Source: Branchipolynoe longqiensis
Lineage: Eukaryota; Annelida; Polychaeta; Phyllodocida; Polynoidae
Direction of reading: 5' to 3'
Assembly (NCBI GenBank): GCA_030323885.1
Contig: CM059198.1
Coordinates: 8,020,086 to 8,084,085, forward strand
Length of the DNA stretch: 64,000 nt
This document shows, piece after piece, positions 53,990 through 63,480 of this stretch. Within the stretch, counting starts at the first letter, position 1; each line of letters starts with the position of its first letter. The position numbers and the translations under genes were made by a program. Under the pieces are notes generated by a model. It was not told where the DNA came from. It searched no databases and saw only the letters and a list, made by a program, of their open reading frames with translations.

Positions 53990-54548
53990 GAAGACAAGTT
54001 CAAGGACATTATAGCTGTATCCTATTGATTGATTGATTGAACAGCCACTTTACCTGTAGATGCAATACTATAAACTCCAATCTGCACATCAAATAAGTTT
54101 TCTAATTTAACAAAATCTTTCAAAGAAACACCTTTAAATGATTTTGGATTTGCAGAAGAATCATATTTTCCTAATAATTCTATAGCGGCATTGCAATAAT
54201 TATACAAATATTTTGCTAAACATCTAAATACATACAAGTTATCGCAATATTTTCGATGTGTTGTAGGTTTCCTTTGAAAATGCAACATACTGCGCTTAAG
54301 CATGTGAGTAGGAATTTTAGAAATAGACCCAATTGGATACATGGAATTGATTTTATATATTGCCACATTTAGATTTGTTATTGCAATAATTTTCCATTTT
54401 GTATCTCGACTTACCATATCTTGGAGCCAGTGACAGTTGCTACGATCGACTACATCTGAAGAACTGTCTCCATTTCTATTAATTAAGAGCGGCTAACAGG
54501 TCCAAGGCCTATTATAGCTGTAACCTATTGATTGATTGATTGAAGGAC
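53990..54548. repeat. Direct-repeat pair flanking an ORF remnant
   Basis: About 50-bp direct repeats (caaggacattatagctgt with (attg)n end at 53998-54043; tccaaggcctattatagctg with the same end at 54501-54545). They enclose the minus-strand frame described separately. They could be remnants of element termini or a local duplication. Confidence 0.75.
54022..54492 (-). pseudogene. ORF remnant, possibly Maverick/Polinton or PolB-associated
   Basis: An uninterrupted minus-strand frame of about 156 codons runs from just after a TAG at about 54493 to the stop at 54022. It is longer than the ATG-started part. Visible features are an early CHWLQDM stretch, a DNLYVFRCLAKYLY stretch and, later, GVSLKDFVKLENLFDVQIGV. 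Together these recall the domain that precedes type-B DNA polymerase in animal Maverick/Polinton-like elements, where I remember a D-N-x-C-x-F-R-C-L-A motif; this is recall, not a search. The usual Cys in that motif is Tyr here. No polymerase motifs follow, so this is a fragment. A donor-like ATGGTAAGT overlaps an internal Met. Confidence 0.4.
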
Positions 54549-54708
54549 AGTTTGGTGTAAATACATGGTGCTAATGTGTACATTTTCACATTTTTACTTT
54601 AGCACACAAAATCACACAATTATCCATTTGGTACATTTCGTGGGATAGATTAAGTGCATGTAGTATTGCTAACAAACCTAACACACAGAGGCAACAATAA
54701 GTAATTTC

Positions 54709-55160
54709 ATCATCATCATCATCATCATCATGCTGTCGGTCGCGATGCAACAAAGACTGCTTTCATTACTTGACTGCCGCTCGTCCATTTAGCTCTCTCC
54801 TGTGAGAGTGATGTCCATGAGTCGGTCTTAATGTCTCTCAGCTTCAGGTTTCTCGTTATGGTATCCTTGAACCGGAGACGAGGGCACCCTCTCTTTCTGT
54901 AACCAGAAGACAGTTGAGAATAGAGGATCTGCTTTGGTAGCCTGTCTGATGACATCCTCAAGAGGTCTCCAGTCCCCCGGAGATTCTTTTTGATCAGACG
55001 ATCTTCCATAGAGGGCAGCCCTGTCTGTTCCTTCAACTTACCACACAAAAAGAGAGATTTCATAATCACCTTCATAACATGGAAACCAAATATATGGTAG
55101 CCATATTCCTTATCATATGTTTTTGAATATACTTGCTTATGAATAGCAGCCTTCACAACT
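54709..55160 (-). pseudogene. LINE reverse-transcriptase C-terminal tail, 5' truncated
   Basis: Minus-strand frame with LPSMEDRLIKKNLRG, LLRMSSDRLPKQILYSQL, GYRKRGCPRLRFKDTITRN and DSWTSLSQERAKW. This resembles the region after the reverse-transcriptase domain in RTE/Jockey-like animal LINEs, where an RLP-K-LY-L..G.R..G.P..R.KD pattern is common. No catalytic YADD region is present, so it is a dead 5'-truncated copy. Compared with 8947-9072, one extra base after RAKW shifts the frame past the ancestral stop. The 3' end is an (atg)n tail. The first 35 codons upstream do not look RT-like. Confidence 0.8.
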
Positions 55161-55251
55161 GCTTTGCTAAACTATTAGCCTGTATCAGGCATACTCCTTG
55201 TCAGGATGTCTGCAGTACCTTTTCTATTTAAAATCCCAATGGGGTTTGGCG

Positions 55252-55866
55252 TTATATGGTTGGTTGTTGGAGTTTTAAATCCGGGCAACATCTATGGTCA
55301 TATCAGGATAGGTACCAAGTTGTGGCAGTGTGCACTCATGGCAACTTTATCGTGCTGCCCCGCTGGTAAACCAGTCCATCAACAATATCACCTCATATCC
55401 CACTCAGTCACATTATCCTGACACTGAGCTAACCAGTCCTTTCTGTATGCTAATTTAGTAGACCACGATGTCCACCGTTCCAGTCTTTCACTCGTCGATG
55501 CACACATAGAAGAACGTCAAGATTTAGAGACAGTACGCTTCCACTAGTTTATTACCAAAACCTATTCACTCTCTGTGGCGCCCACAGTCAAGTGACCCAC
55601 CTCCTAACTCGCTAGGTCCCACATCGCCTCTATAGGTGGGTGGGGTGCTAGCCACACATGGTAGAGGGCAGTCCAGTTGGGGCCTGGCTCGGTGGCTAGT
55701 GTGTCGCCACCAAGCACAGTTCAATGTAACTGCATAGGTGTGTGGCGTAGTGTCTGCCGCCACCCCATGGTAGTGGAGCTCATGTACAGACTACTACACT
55801 AATAATGCCGAGCGCCTGGCAAGGAAGTGAAAAGTATAAATTTGGTAAGTCATTGGTTTGACTGGC
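55252..55866 (-). mobile_element. SINE-A split by an LTR-like insertion
   Basis: Minus strand: the 5' part (55797-55866, agtcaaaccaatgacttacc, gccaggcgctcggcatta) and the 3' part (55252-55450, ctcagtgtcaggataatgtg through the tail tgcccggatttaaaactcc) belong to one SINE-A. CTAAT is duplicated on both sides of the insertion. Confidence 0.85.
55451..55796 (-). mobile_element. Solo-LTR-like insertion, about 345 bp
   Basis: Read on the minus strand it begins tgtagtagtctgtacatgag and ends near tggtctactaa, with a 5-bp CTAAT duplication in the host SINE-A. The size and duplication fit a solo LTR. The right border is not a canonical CA, so a short-TIR DNA element remains possible. Related sequence (tggtagtggagctcatgt, actact) occurs at 63040-63285. 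Confidence 0.6.
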
Positions 55867-56004
55867 AATATAATCTGCCTTATTTCTAATTAGTGACTGA
55901 TGAGAAGCAATATTTCCAATGTGAAAGTAGGCCAGCATATCGTCACAATTTCCAGGTAGACGTTGTCTGGGGCATGCATTGGAAGTAGCAGTGGACACTG
56001 ATGG

Positions 56005-57095
56005 AGTGTGATTGGCTGGTGGGGTCTACCACTCCTTGGTGTTAGTGTATGATTAGGTTGTGGCAGGGCGAGCTGTGTAACATGACTGGCGGGTGGGATA
56101 TTCCACTGGATGGTGTTAGGGTATGATTAGCTTGTGGCAGGGTGAGGTGTGTAACATGATTGACTGGTGACGTATGCCACTAGATGCTGTTAATGTATGA
56201 TTAGATTGTGGCAGGGTGAGCTGTGTAACATGATTGACTGGTGATGTATGCTGTCAGATGGCGTTAGTGTATGATTATGTTGTGGCAGGGTGAGGTGTGT
56301 GACACGATTGGCGAGTGATGTATGGCACTAGACAGTGTTAGCATATACATAGAGTGTGACAGGGCGTGGCGTGTAACATGAATGGTTTGTGGTTTATGTC
56401 ACTAGATGTTAGTGTATGACCAGGTTGTGGCAGGGTGTGGTGTGTAACATGATTCGCTGTTAGCATATTCCAGTAGATGGTGTTAGTCTATGATTAGGTT
56501 GTGGCAGGCTGAGCTGTATGACACGATTGCCGGGTGATGTATGTCACTAGATGGTGTTAGCGTATACTTATAATATGGCAGGGTGAGGTGTGTAACACGA
56601 TTGGCTGGTGATGTATGCTGCCAGATGCTGTTAGTATATGATTATGTTGTGGCAGGGTGAGCGGTGTAACATGATTGGCTGGTGGTGTATGCCACTAGAT
56701 GGTTTTAGTGTATAATTAGACTGTGACAGCGTGAGCGGTGTAACATGATCGGCTAATGGTGTATGCCACTGGATGGTGTTAGTGTATGAATAGGTTGTGG
56801 CAGGGTGAGCAGTGTAACATGATTGGCTGGTAGGGTATGCCATTATCTGGTGTTAGTGTATGATTAGCTTGTGGCAGGGTGTGGTGTGTAACATGATTGG
56901 CTGCTGATGTATGCCACTATGTGGTTTTAGGGTATGAATATGATGTGGCAGGGTGTGGTGTGTAACATGATTGGTTGTTGATGCATGTGGCTAGATGGTG
57001 TTATTGTATGATTAGAGTGTGGCAGGGTGAGCTGTGTAACATGAGTAGTTGGTGGTAGACACCACTGCGTGGTGTCAGCGTATAGTCATGTTGTA
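56005..57095. repeat. 74-bp tandem array, about 15 units
   Basis: Units contain acatgattggctggtg, tgtatgccactagatgg, tgttagtgtatgattag and gttgtggcagggtgag. The phrase acatga starts at 56080, 56154 and 56228, giving the 74-bp period. Units are moderately diverged. Confidence 0.94.
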
Positions 57096-57214
57096 GCTGG
57101 ATGAGATAGATACAGATTCAGCTCCTGGGGGGAGACTCTATGGTAATGTTCTAATAACAGAGAATGAGAATGAGGTTGTATTTCATAATAACCGTCTCTC
57201 GAACAGTCACCGTC

Positions 57215-57512
57215 AAAACCGGACGGTAGAGCGCAGCCCTCTTATGCGGCAGATCGAGGGTTAATTTCCCAATTGAGCTGAACCCAATGACTTACAAAAT
57301 TGATACTTGTCGCTTCCTAGCTTGGCGCTCCACATTAATAGAATAGTGCAAGGACTGGTCTGCTCAGTGTCAGGATAATGTGACTGAGTGGGATACTGGC
57401 TCAAGGTGCTGGTGGCCTGATTTCCCAGTGGGACACCACCATGAGTGTGCGCTGTTACAAGGTGCTTGCTATATGACCTTAGATGTTGCCAGGATGTAAA
57501 GCTCCAATGATG
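57215..57512 (+). mobile_element. SINE-A1
   Basis: Partial head (cggtagagcgcagccctc), B-box-like gggttaatttccc, body cacattaatagaatagtgca, tcaggataatgtgactgagt; tail atatgaccttagatgttgcc, aggatgtaaagctcc. Confidence 0.86.
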
Positions 57513-57771
57513 ACATCCTTCACATAGCACCCCATACCATGAAATAGCCAATCCTTGTCTTCGGCAGTGTGGACAGAACAAGACATCACATCTCATCAAT
57601 GTGAGAGTGGAATAGTTGCTCGTGCCTATAGCTGTCATGCCTCCTCATCACACATCGTCTATAATCTCCAAACCTGTAGGAACGCCTTCAACTTAGCACA
57701 CATGCCCAGCGGCTATGTGTATACACATACATAATGAATCCACCTTGATGGAGTCTCACCGGAAATGGACA
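57513..57771. other. Unassigned stretch
   Basis: No repeat or gene recognised. Confidence 0.4.
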
Positions 57772-58120
57772 AACCAGAAGGGATGGCCAAATGAGTTGAG
57801 CGTCCATCTCCTGTTTTGGGAGATCGGGGGATCCAAACCCATGGGTTTGTGGGTTTCGAAACACTGGTCCAGTCAAAGCAATGACTAAAAAATTGATGCT
57901 TATCGCTTCATAGCCAGGCGCTCGGCATTATTAGGATTGGGCAAGGACTCAATGTCAGGATGATTTGACTGAGTGGGATATTGGGTCATGGCCTGGTCTC
58001 CCAGTGGCGCAGCACTATAAAGTCACTGTGAGTGCACACTGTCATAAGTCGTTACCCATCCTGATATGACCATAGATATTGCTAGATCGTAAAAGAACAA
58101 ACAAACAAACAAAAGGAAAT
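57772..58120 (+). mobile_element. SINE-A2, full length
   Basis: Head accagaagggatggccaaat, long arm with gggagatcgggggatcc, body ggcattattaggattgggc, tail gatatgaccatagatattgc and (caaa)n. Confidence 0.9.
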
Positions 58121-58219
58121 GAACAAACAAAAGCAACACAATGTGTTAGGGAGCAGCAGTATGGGGGGGGGGGGGAGGGGGGGGGCAGCTTTTATGTACT
58201 GCGCGCTCTCCAGAGCTCA

Positions 58220-58530
58220 TTTCTGGATCCATTGCGTCAATCTGGTGAGCTAGTTATCGTTTCCGGGATGCAAGGTCGTGGGATCAATTCCTGGTAGTGT
58301 GAAAATGCAAACACTGCAACAGCAGACGACGCTGCTCATTCCTAGGATTGGACAAGGACTTGCTGGATCAGTGTCAGGATAATGTGACTGAGAGCGAAAG
58401 TCAGTTCACCATGCAGAATGTACGATATCCCAGTATGGCACCACTATAAGGTCACCATAAGGTTTGTCTGCAACACCCAGTTAGCTCCCCGTCCTGCTGT
58501 GATCCTTGGTGTTGCTACTAGCTAAAACGC
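58220..58530 (+). mobile_element. Divergent SINE-A-like copy with a different tRNA head
   Basis: Head tctggtgagctagttatcg with B-box-like gggatcaattcc. The body still carries aggattggacaaggacttg, tcagtgtcaggataatgtga and tatcccagtatggcacc; the tail is ccttggtgttgctactagc. Suggests repeated head replacement in this SINE lineage. Confidence 0.65.
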
Positions 58531-58559
58531 CAGTAATCAAACACAACATGTTCGAAACA

Positions 58560-58645
58560 AACGTAATCACGTGATCGCCTGGGACACCAGTGCCTCGGCG
58601 CTGACAAAATATATATTGAGATGAACAAATATATTTACCAACAAC
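58560..58645 (+). repeat. Dispersed repeat F, copy 4 (3' part)
   Basis: gggacaccagtgcctcggcg, tgacaaaatatatattgaga, gaacaaatatatttacc. Confidence 0.5.
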
Positions 58646-58911
58646 AAAAACAAACCCCACCAACAGAGATCCATGTGGGATGACGTGATTGGAGTAGGCA
58701 CGAGATGGGTGTGTTGTGGTCACGTGGTGTCACATTATGCATGCGCAGTCCCCCCCCCCCCCCCGGTGTTATTATTACTGGTGTTGCCAGGTTGTCGCTG
58801 ACAACGCACCGGAAACTGGTGTCGTTGCTGTTCAATTAGTGATTGTGTTTATCGTGCTCATGTAATGTCCAGGTGGCCTTCTCAATTCTTAATGGCATCA
58901 TCCTTCAGAGA

Positions 58912-59352
58912 TCTACAAGCTGGCCAGGTCCCCCACCCAATATATATATTTGCATATATATATATATATGTATGTATCTACAGGCTGACCAGGTCACTCA
59001 CCTGATATATATGTGTATATATATATCATATATATATATATATCTTCAGGTTGGCCAGGTCCCTCACCCAATATATATTTGTATATATATTATATATATA
59101 TATATATATATGTATATATCTACAGGTTGGCCAGGTCCCTCACCTGATATATATTGGTATATATATTATATATATATATATATATATATGTACAGGCTTG
59201 CCAGGTCCGTCAACCAATTATTATTTGTGTATATATATACCTACAGGCTGGCCAGGTCCCTCGTCCGATATATATTTGTGTATAACTTATATATATATAT
59301 ATATATGTATAAATATCTACAGGCTGGCTAGGTCACTCACCCGATATTGCTG
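58912..59352. repeat. 70-85 bp array with AT expansions in register
   Basis: Seven units of ctacaggctggccaggtcc followed by ctcacccgatatatat and a (ta)n run of variable length. The GC-rich part is conserved and the (ta)n part varies in each unit. Confidence 0.92.
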
Positions 59353-59574
59353 TGCATATATCATCTTTTTTTTAACACTACGTGACCAAAATGAACATTT
59401 TACCTTATGTTCTTCTTCTTTTTAGGCAACAGATACAATGTCCTATTGTTAACATATTAACATATTTTTAACCATGGTTTTCACAGCATTGTTCCTTACA
59501 ACCTTTCCCATGCAGGAAACTTTAATCCAGAGTATTTAGGATATTCCCACTCTTTTGCCCATTTTGTTATTAAA

Positions 59575-59614
59575 ACCACCAATTGGCCCATTTTCGTGAG
59601 ACAGACTCATATAT
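59575..59614 (+). mobile_element. MITE-8 right-end fragment
   Basis: accaccaattggcccatttt, then cgtgagacagactcat, matches the MITE-8 terminal repeat at 42224 (inverted). Confidence 0.65.
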
Positions 59615-59625
59615 ATATATATATA

Positions 59626-60010
59626 TAATAGTTACCTACATAAATGAACAAGGATGTCTTGTGACTACCTAGGAAGTCACAAGACATGATAGTGGGTTAG
59701 AGTGTATTTTCTCTGGCTAGAGGAACAAAACGCCCCTTGCCTAAAAAGAACAAATTCTCAGCGGCAAGTGAGTAGGACAGTGAGCAGGCGAGCGGTGGCA
59801 ACCACCATCGGAGCTGAGGCATGAGCAGTAGATGAGTAGGTGAGGTTCAAGCACCCGTTCACTGGTGTGTGGGTGCTAGGATAGTATAGTATTCTGTGTT
59901 ATTATACTCGTATAATTCTTATACAGCATATAATAGTTACCTACATAAATGAACAAGGAAGACATGATAGTGCGTTAGAGTGTATTTTCTCTGGCTAGAG
60001 GAACAAAATG
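59626..60010. repeat. Direct repeat about 303 bp apart with a hairpin difference
   Basis: taatagttacctacataaat through ctagaggaacaaaa occurs at 59627 and 59929. The first copy carries an extra block containing gtcttgtgact / agtcacaagac, an 11-bp perfect stem around acctagga. The second copy lacks it. Confidence 0.85.
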
Positions 60011-60949
60011 CCAACGGACGAAGTCCCCCCACCCACTAGCGTTTTTAAGTCAGCAAAGTTTGTCTTCAGTGTGCTCTGCTGAGATTGCAAGAGCTGTTGC
60101 TACCTTTATGTCGTTCACTATCCTGAGAGTAAGCGGAGTCTTAAGGTAGGTAAAGACAGTGTCAGTTGACCAGTCGCCTCTGGCGCAGAGTTCCTCAATC
60201 ACGAGCGGTTCTGGTTCCCACTGGTTTGCATAGAATGCACTTGTATTTGTCGAATCCACTAGCGGTGTTCAATTTGATATTCTAGCAACTCGGGTGACCC
60301 GAGTCGCCCAGGTCATGTTAATCGAATACGGCCCAAGGTGGCAGGTGTCCTTTCATGGTGAGGAGTGACCGCTTGCCAGTCACAGAGGGGAGACGGTCCA
60401 GCCACGTATTTAGCCTGCTGCCACCTGTCGCCATGTTTGGACAACAGCTGGCAGCATAGTCACTGGACCACGTTCAGAGTACAGCTCGAAAGCACCTCGG
60501 ATATATTCCAGACCTCATACTAGTCTCAACGACTTTAGTTGTTGGGTGCCTACAAAATTGTGGCCTCCATAGTGTACTGCCATTTGCAATTTAAAAGAAC
60601 ATCCCTGATTGGTTGAAACCACTGAAACGATCGGCCATTTTAGAGGCGCTTTTTGCCTTCTACCTGAAAAGCGTGTCATCTGGAAGACGACTCTGAGGGA
60701 GGGGTAAGCTGAATGCAAATTGGCCAAAAAGACGTCGCAGAGCCATCTCGGAGGCGGCTCGGAGGCGTAGCCGGAATGCAGCCCAGCTGCCATAGCGTAA
60801 TTGTGAAGTTGATGGAGGGACTACTACACCGCCATATGTGTACACTGCCAAAAGCCGGAAACCCAATCAATCAATCAACCTTAATGATATGGTGTGTACT
60901 GCCTACTGATCAGCATATGCAAAGCCAGCAACCACCCAATCAGATGGAG
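60011..60949. other. Mostly unassigned; degraded dispersed repeat
   Basis: 60255-60335 and, inverted, 60553-60583 match pieces at 43985 and 44300. A minus-strand frame over 60515-60793 has no recognised family and overlaps that repeat. No gene is supported. Confidence 0.4.
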
Positions 60950-61355
60950 CGGGATGTGGTGGCCCAATCGGTAGAGCGCAGCCTTCCTGTGCCGGATATT
61001 GGGAATTCGGTTCCCGGTCGAGTTAAACCAATGACTTATTAAATTGATACTTGTCGGTTGCAAGCCTTGGGCTCAGCATTAATAGGATAGGGCAAGGACT
61101 GGTTACATCAGTGTCAGCATAATGTGACTGAGTGGGATATCAGATAATGCCGTCGGCCTACATTCTCAGTCAAAACTGAGACTAATGCTGTTCAGCGATG
61201 AAAACAAGCCACCATGCGACTTACTCGTTATGGACAGGGTAAATAAACCATCACACACAACAATTTAAAAAATAAATCACCCTCATGGTGCAATGTCACA
61301 AGTGGGTACCCGTCCTGATAGGACCTTAGATGTTGACCTGATGTAAAACCCCAAC
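60950..61355 (+). mobile_element. SINE-A1 with about 130-bp extra middle segment
   Basis: Head gatgtggtggcccaatcggt, B-box-like cggttcccgg, body cagcattaataggataggg, aatgtgactgagtgggatat. Then unrelated sequence (about 61155-61285), then the tail tcacaagtgggtacccgtcc, cttagatgttgacctgatgt. Confidence 0.85.
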
Positions 61356-61702
61356 AACCAACCACCCAATTAGATGGCATAATCTGAACTTCGGCGATAA
61401 GGTGATATCCCAGAATTGCACTTGATGAATGTTGGCACCGACCACTGCTTTGTACTTAGCGAACACTGCTTTATTCCAGGACTGCACATTATTGATCAAC
61501 TATCTATCTATATTCCAACACATAGGTGGTCTTTTCCAAATGCGCTAGGTTATTCCTGGAAATATTAACTAGCCAGATGTTGCCCTCCCCCATTTTGTTG
61601 GCTGATTATATTGCCTGCAGGTATATAATCAATGCTTGTTTGTACATTAGTTGATTCAGCAGGGAAATTTCAATCGTAGATGATTGGTCTTCCTCATTCA
61701 AC
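61356..61702. other. Unassigned stretch
   Basis: 61655-61700 carries a caggg-aaatttcaatcgtaga-gatt motif shared with 26007-26049. The rest is unassigned. Confidence 0.4.
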
Positions 61703-61862
61703 TGCTCATTGCCCTATCCTAAGAATGCCGAGTGCCAGGCTTGGGAGTGATGAGTATCAATGTTGAAGTCATCGGTTTGACTCGACCAGGGTTCGAATAC
61801 ACGATCCCATGAGCTACCAGAATGGGAGACGGACGCTCAACTCATTTGGCCATCCCATCCAT
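61703..61862 (-). mobile_element. SINE-A2 5' half
   Basis: Minus strand: gggatggccaaatgagttga, cgtctcccattctggtag, B-box-like gtattcgaacc, tggtcgagtcaaaccgatg, cactcggcattcttagg. Confidence 0.85.
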
Positions 61863-61888
61863 TAACCATTATTAACATGACTACTAAA

Positions 61889-62035
61889 GTGGAACCGGTG
61901 TAGCAGGAAATCGCAAACCCTGTAAATCGCAAACCACCACTTGTGATTTCCTAGGAAATCACAAACCCCATGCCATATATGGGCATGAGGGCGTTTGCAA
62001 TTTCCTAGGAAATCACATATCCCCCTGCAAATTGC
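61889..62035. repeat. Cluster of small perfect palindromes
   Basis: gtgatttcctaggaaatcac is an exact 20-bp palindrome (61952-61971). A second gcaatttcctaggaaatcac follows at about 61997. Between them, atgccatatatgggcat is also palindromic. gaaatcgcaaacc / aaatcgcaaacc repeats precede them. Similar small hairpins occur at 59656. Confidence 0.85.
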
Positions 62036-62180
62036 AACCCCGCCATGTTTGGTAGTCTTTACACTAATAAAAACATCTTTGCATTAGTGTAGTTTGTAAT
62101 TCTGACTGCACATGCGCTGAAAACGGTCGTTATTCACATATGTCACCATTGTGGCCATTCTAAAGGCCACGTAAAGAGTC

Positions 62181-62689
62181 GTGTAGTGGTCTGAACTGAC
62201 CTCTCGGGCAAGTAACCACATAGACAGGTAGGCGTGGGGAGTGTGTTGATATCAGGGAGCCTAGGTGGTGTAATGGTTAGCACACTGGCCCGGAATGCAA
62301 AGAGATGTGGGTTTGAGTCCTGCTCTGGGCGCAATATTTCCCATTTTCATCACCCCCATGACACTGGTGCCGTGATCAGGATCCTGTACAAGCTTTGCGC
62401 TGTATGGTTGTTGAACCTACCCTGTGTATGTATGTGTTAGTGCATTGCATGTATGTATGTAATTGTAAGCATTACAAGACTTACAATTCCAGGGGGACGA
62501 GTGTAGTGGTCTGCACGGACCTCACAGGCAAGTAACCACATAGACAGGTAGGCATGGGGAGTGTGTTGATATCAGGGAGCCTAGGTGGTGTAATGGTTAG
62601 CACACTGGCCCGGAATGCAAAGAGATGTGGGTTCGAGTCCCGCTCTAGGCGCAATATTTCCCATTTTCATCACCCCCATGACAGTAGTC
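62181..62689 (+). mobile_element. SINE-D, head-to-tail tandem units
   Basis: Two units, starting at 62181 and 62501 (period 320). Each has gtgtagtggtctg-actgacc, accacatagacaggtagg, then a tRNA-like part with A-box-like ggtgtaatggttagcac, B-box-like gtgggttcgagtcc and complementary ends (gcctagg / ctaggc), then cccattttcatcacccccat. The first unit continues with gatcctgtacaagctttgc to ccagggggacga. The second unit is truncated. Confidence 0.85.
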
Positions 62690-62805
62690 TGGTTCCACTA
62701 GGTGGTGACCTCTGTTGAAACAAAGGCCAGGGGAGCAGGCTAGGTAAAGCGGTACAGCAATATCCTGGTATTATCACTCAATTTCAGGATCGGCAATGTA
62801 AACAA

Positions 62806-62901
62806 TGTCGTTTTCAAATTCCTGTGGGATGAATTTGAAAACGTTTTCAAGTTCCCATGGGGGAACTTCAATCAGGGGAGAATTCGAAATCTTTACACCG
62901 G
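62806..62901 (-). mobile_element. MITE-1 terminal fragment
   Basis: On the minus strand it begins ccggtgtaaagatttcgaa and continues with gaagttcccccatggg and the gaaaacgttttcaaattc palindrome, matching the left end of copies 1 and 2. The rest is lost. Confidence 0.85.
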
Positions 62902-63029
62902 CATGCATCGCCCCCACCCCCTGCACTGGGCTTGACACTCCACCCACTCGGAAACAAATTTGTAATAAAGGAGTTGGGGTCTTTTACCTGCAACTCGTAT
63001 CACAAGCAGGAGAATGAGTATGCTTGCTT

Positions 63030-63288
63030 CTGACACATCTTTACGGTTCTCTGCTCACGGTGGCGTCCACGATCAAGTGACCAGCATATGCACTGACAGG
63101 TCCCATGTTAACTTCCTCTGGGCGGCATGGGGGGGAGGTTACGCTAGCCGGACGCAGTAGATGGCAGCCCTCTCGCGCTGCTGCCCGGCAGCTACTGCAA
63201 CTAACGCAGTAAACTGCAATGCTGACAGAGCACTCCGTGTTGCCACCGTATGGTAGTGGAGCTCATGTCTGGACTACTTCATGTATAT
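63030..63288 (-). repeat. Relative of the 55451-55796 LTR-like sequence
   Basis: Shares ggtggcgtccacgatcaagtg-like and ggtagtggagctcatgt blocks and the final actact with 55451-55796. More diverged and with different middle sequence. Confidence 0.6.
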
Positions 63289-63289
63289 G

Positions 63290-63444
63290 ATGTTGAATGG
63301 TAGAATCCACCTTACTTTAGTTTCAAGTATCTATATAATATATTTATGATGTTGAATATGAAAATCCACTTCACTTTTATTTGAAGTGCCTATATCTAAG
63401 TATGATGTTGAATATTATAATCCACCGTACTTTAGTTTGAAGTA

Positions 63445-63480
<36 letters not shown>

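Noticed and set aside
60515..60870. Overlapping minus-strand frames of 64-92 codons
   Set aside because: No recognisable domain; they overlap a degraded dispersed repeat and each other.
62264..62340. Functional tRNA gene
   Set aside because: Acceptor and T-arm pair well but the anticodon arm does not, and the unit is part of a repeated SINE-D.
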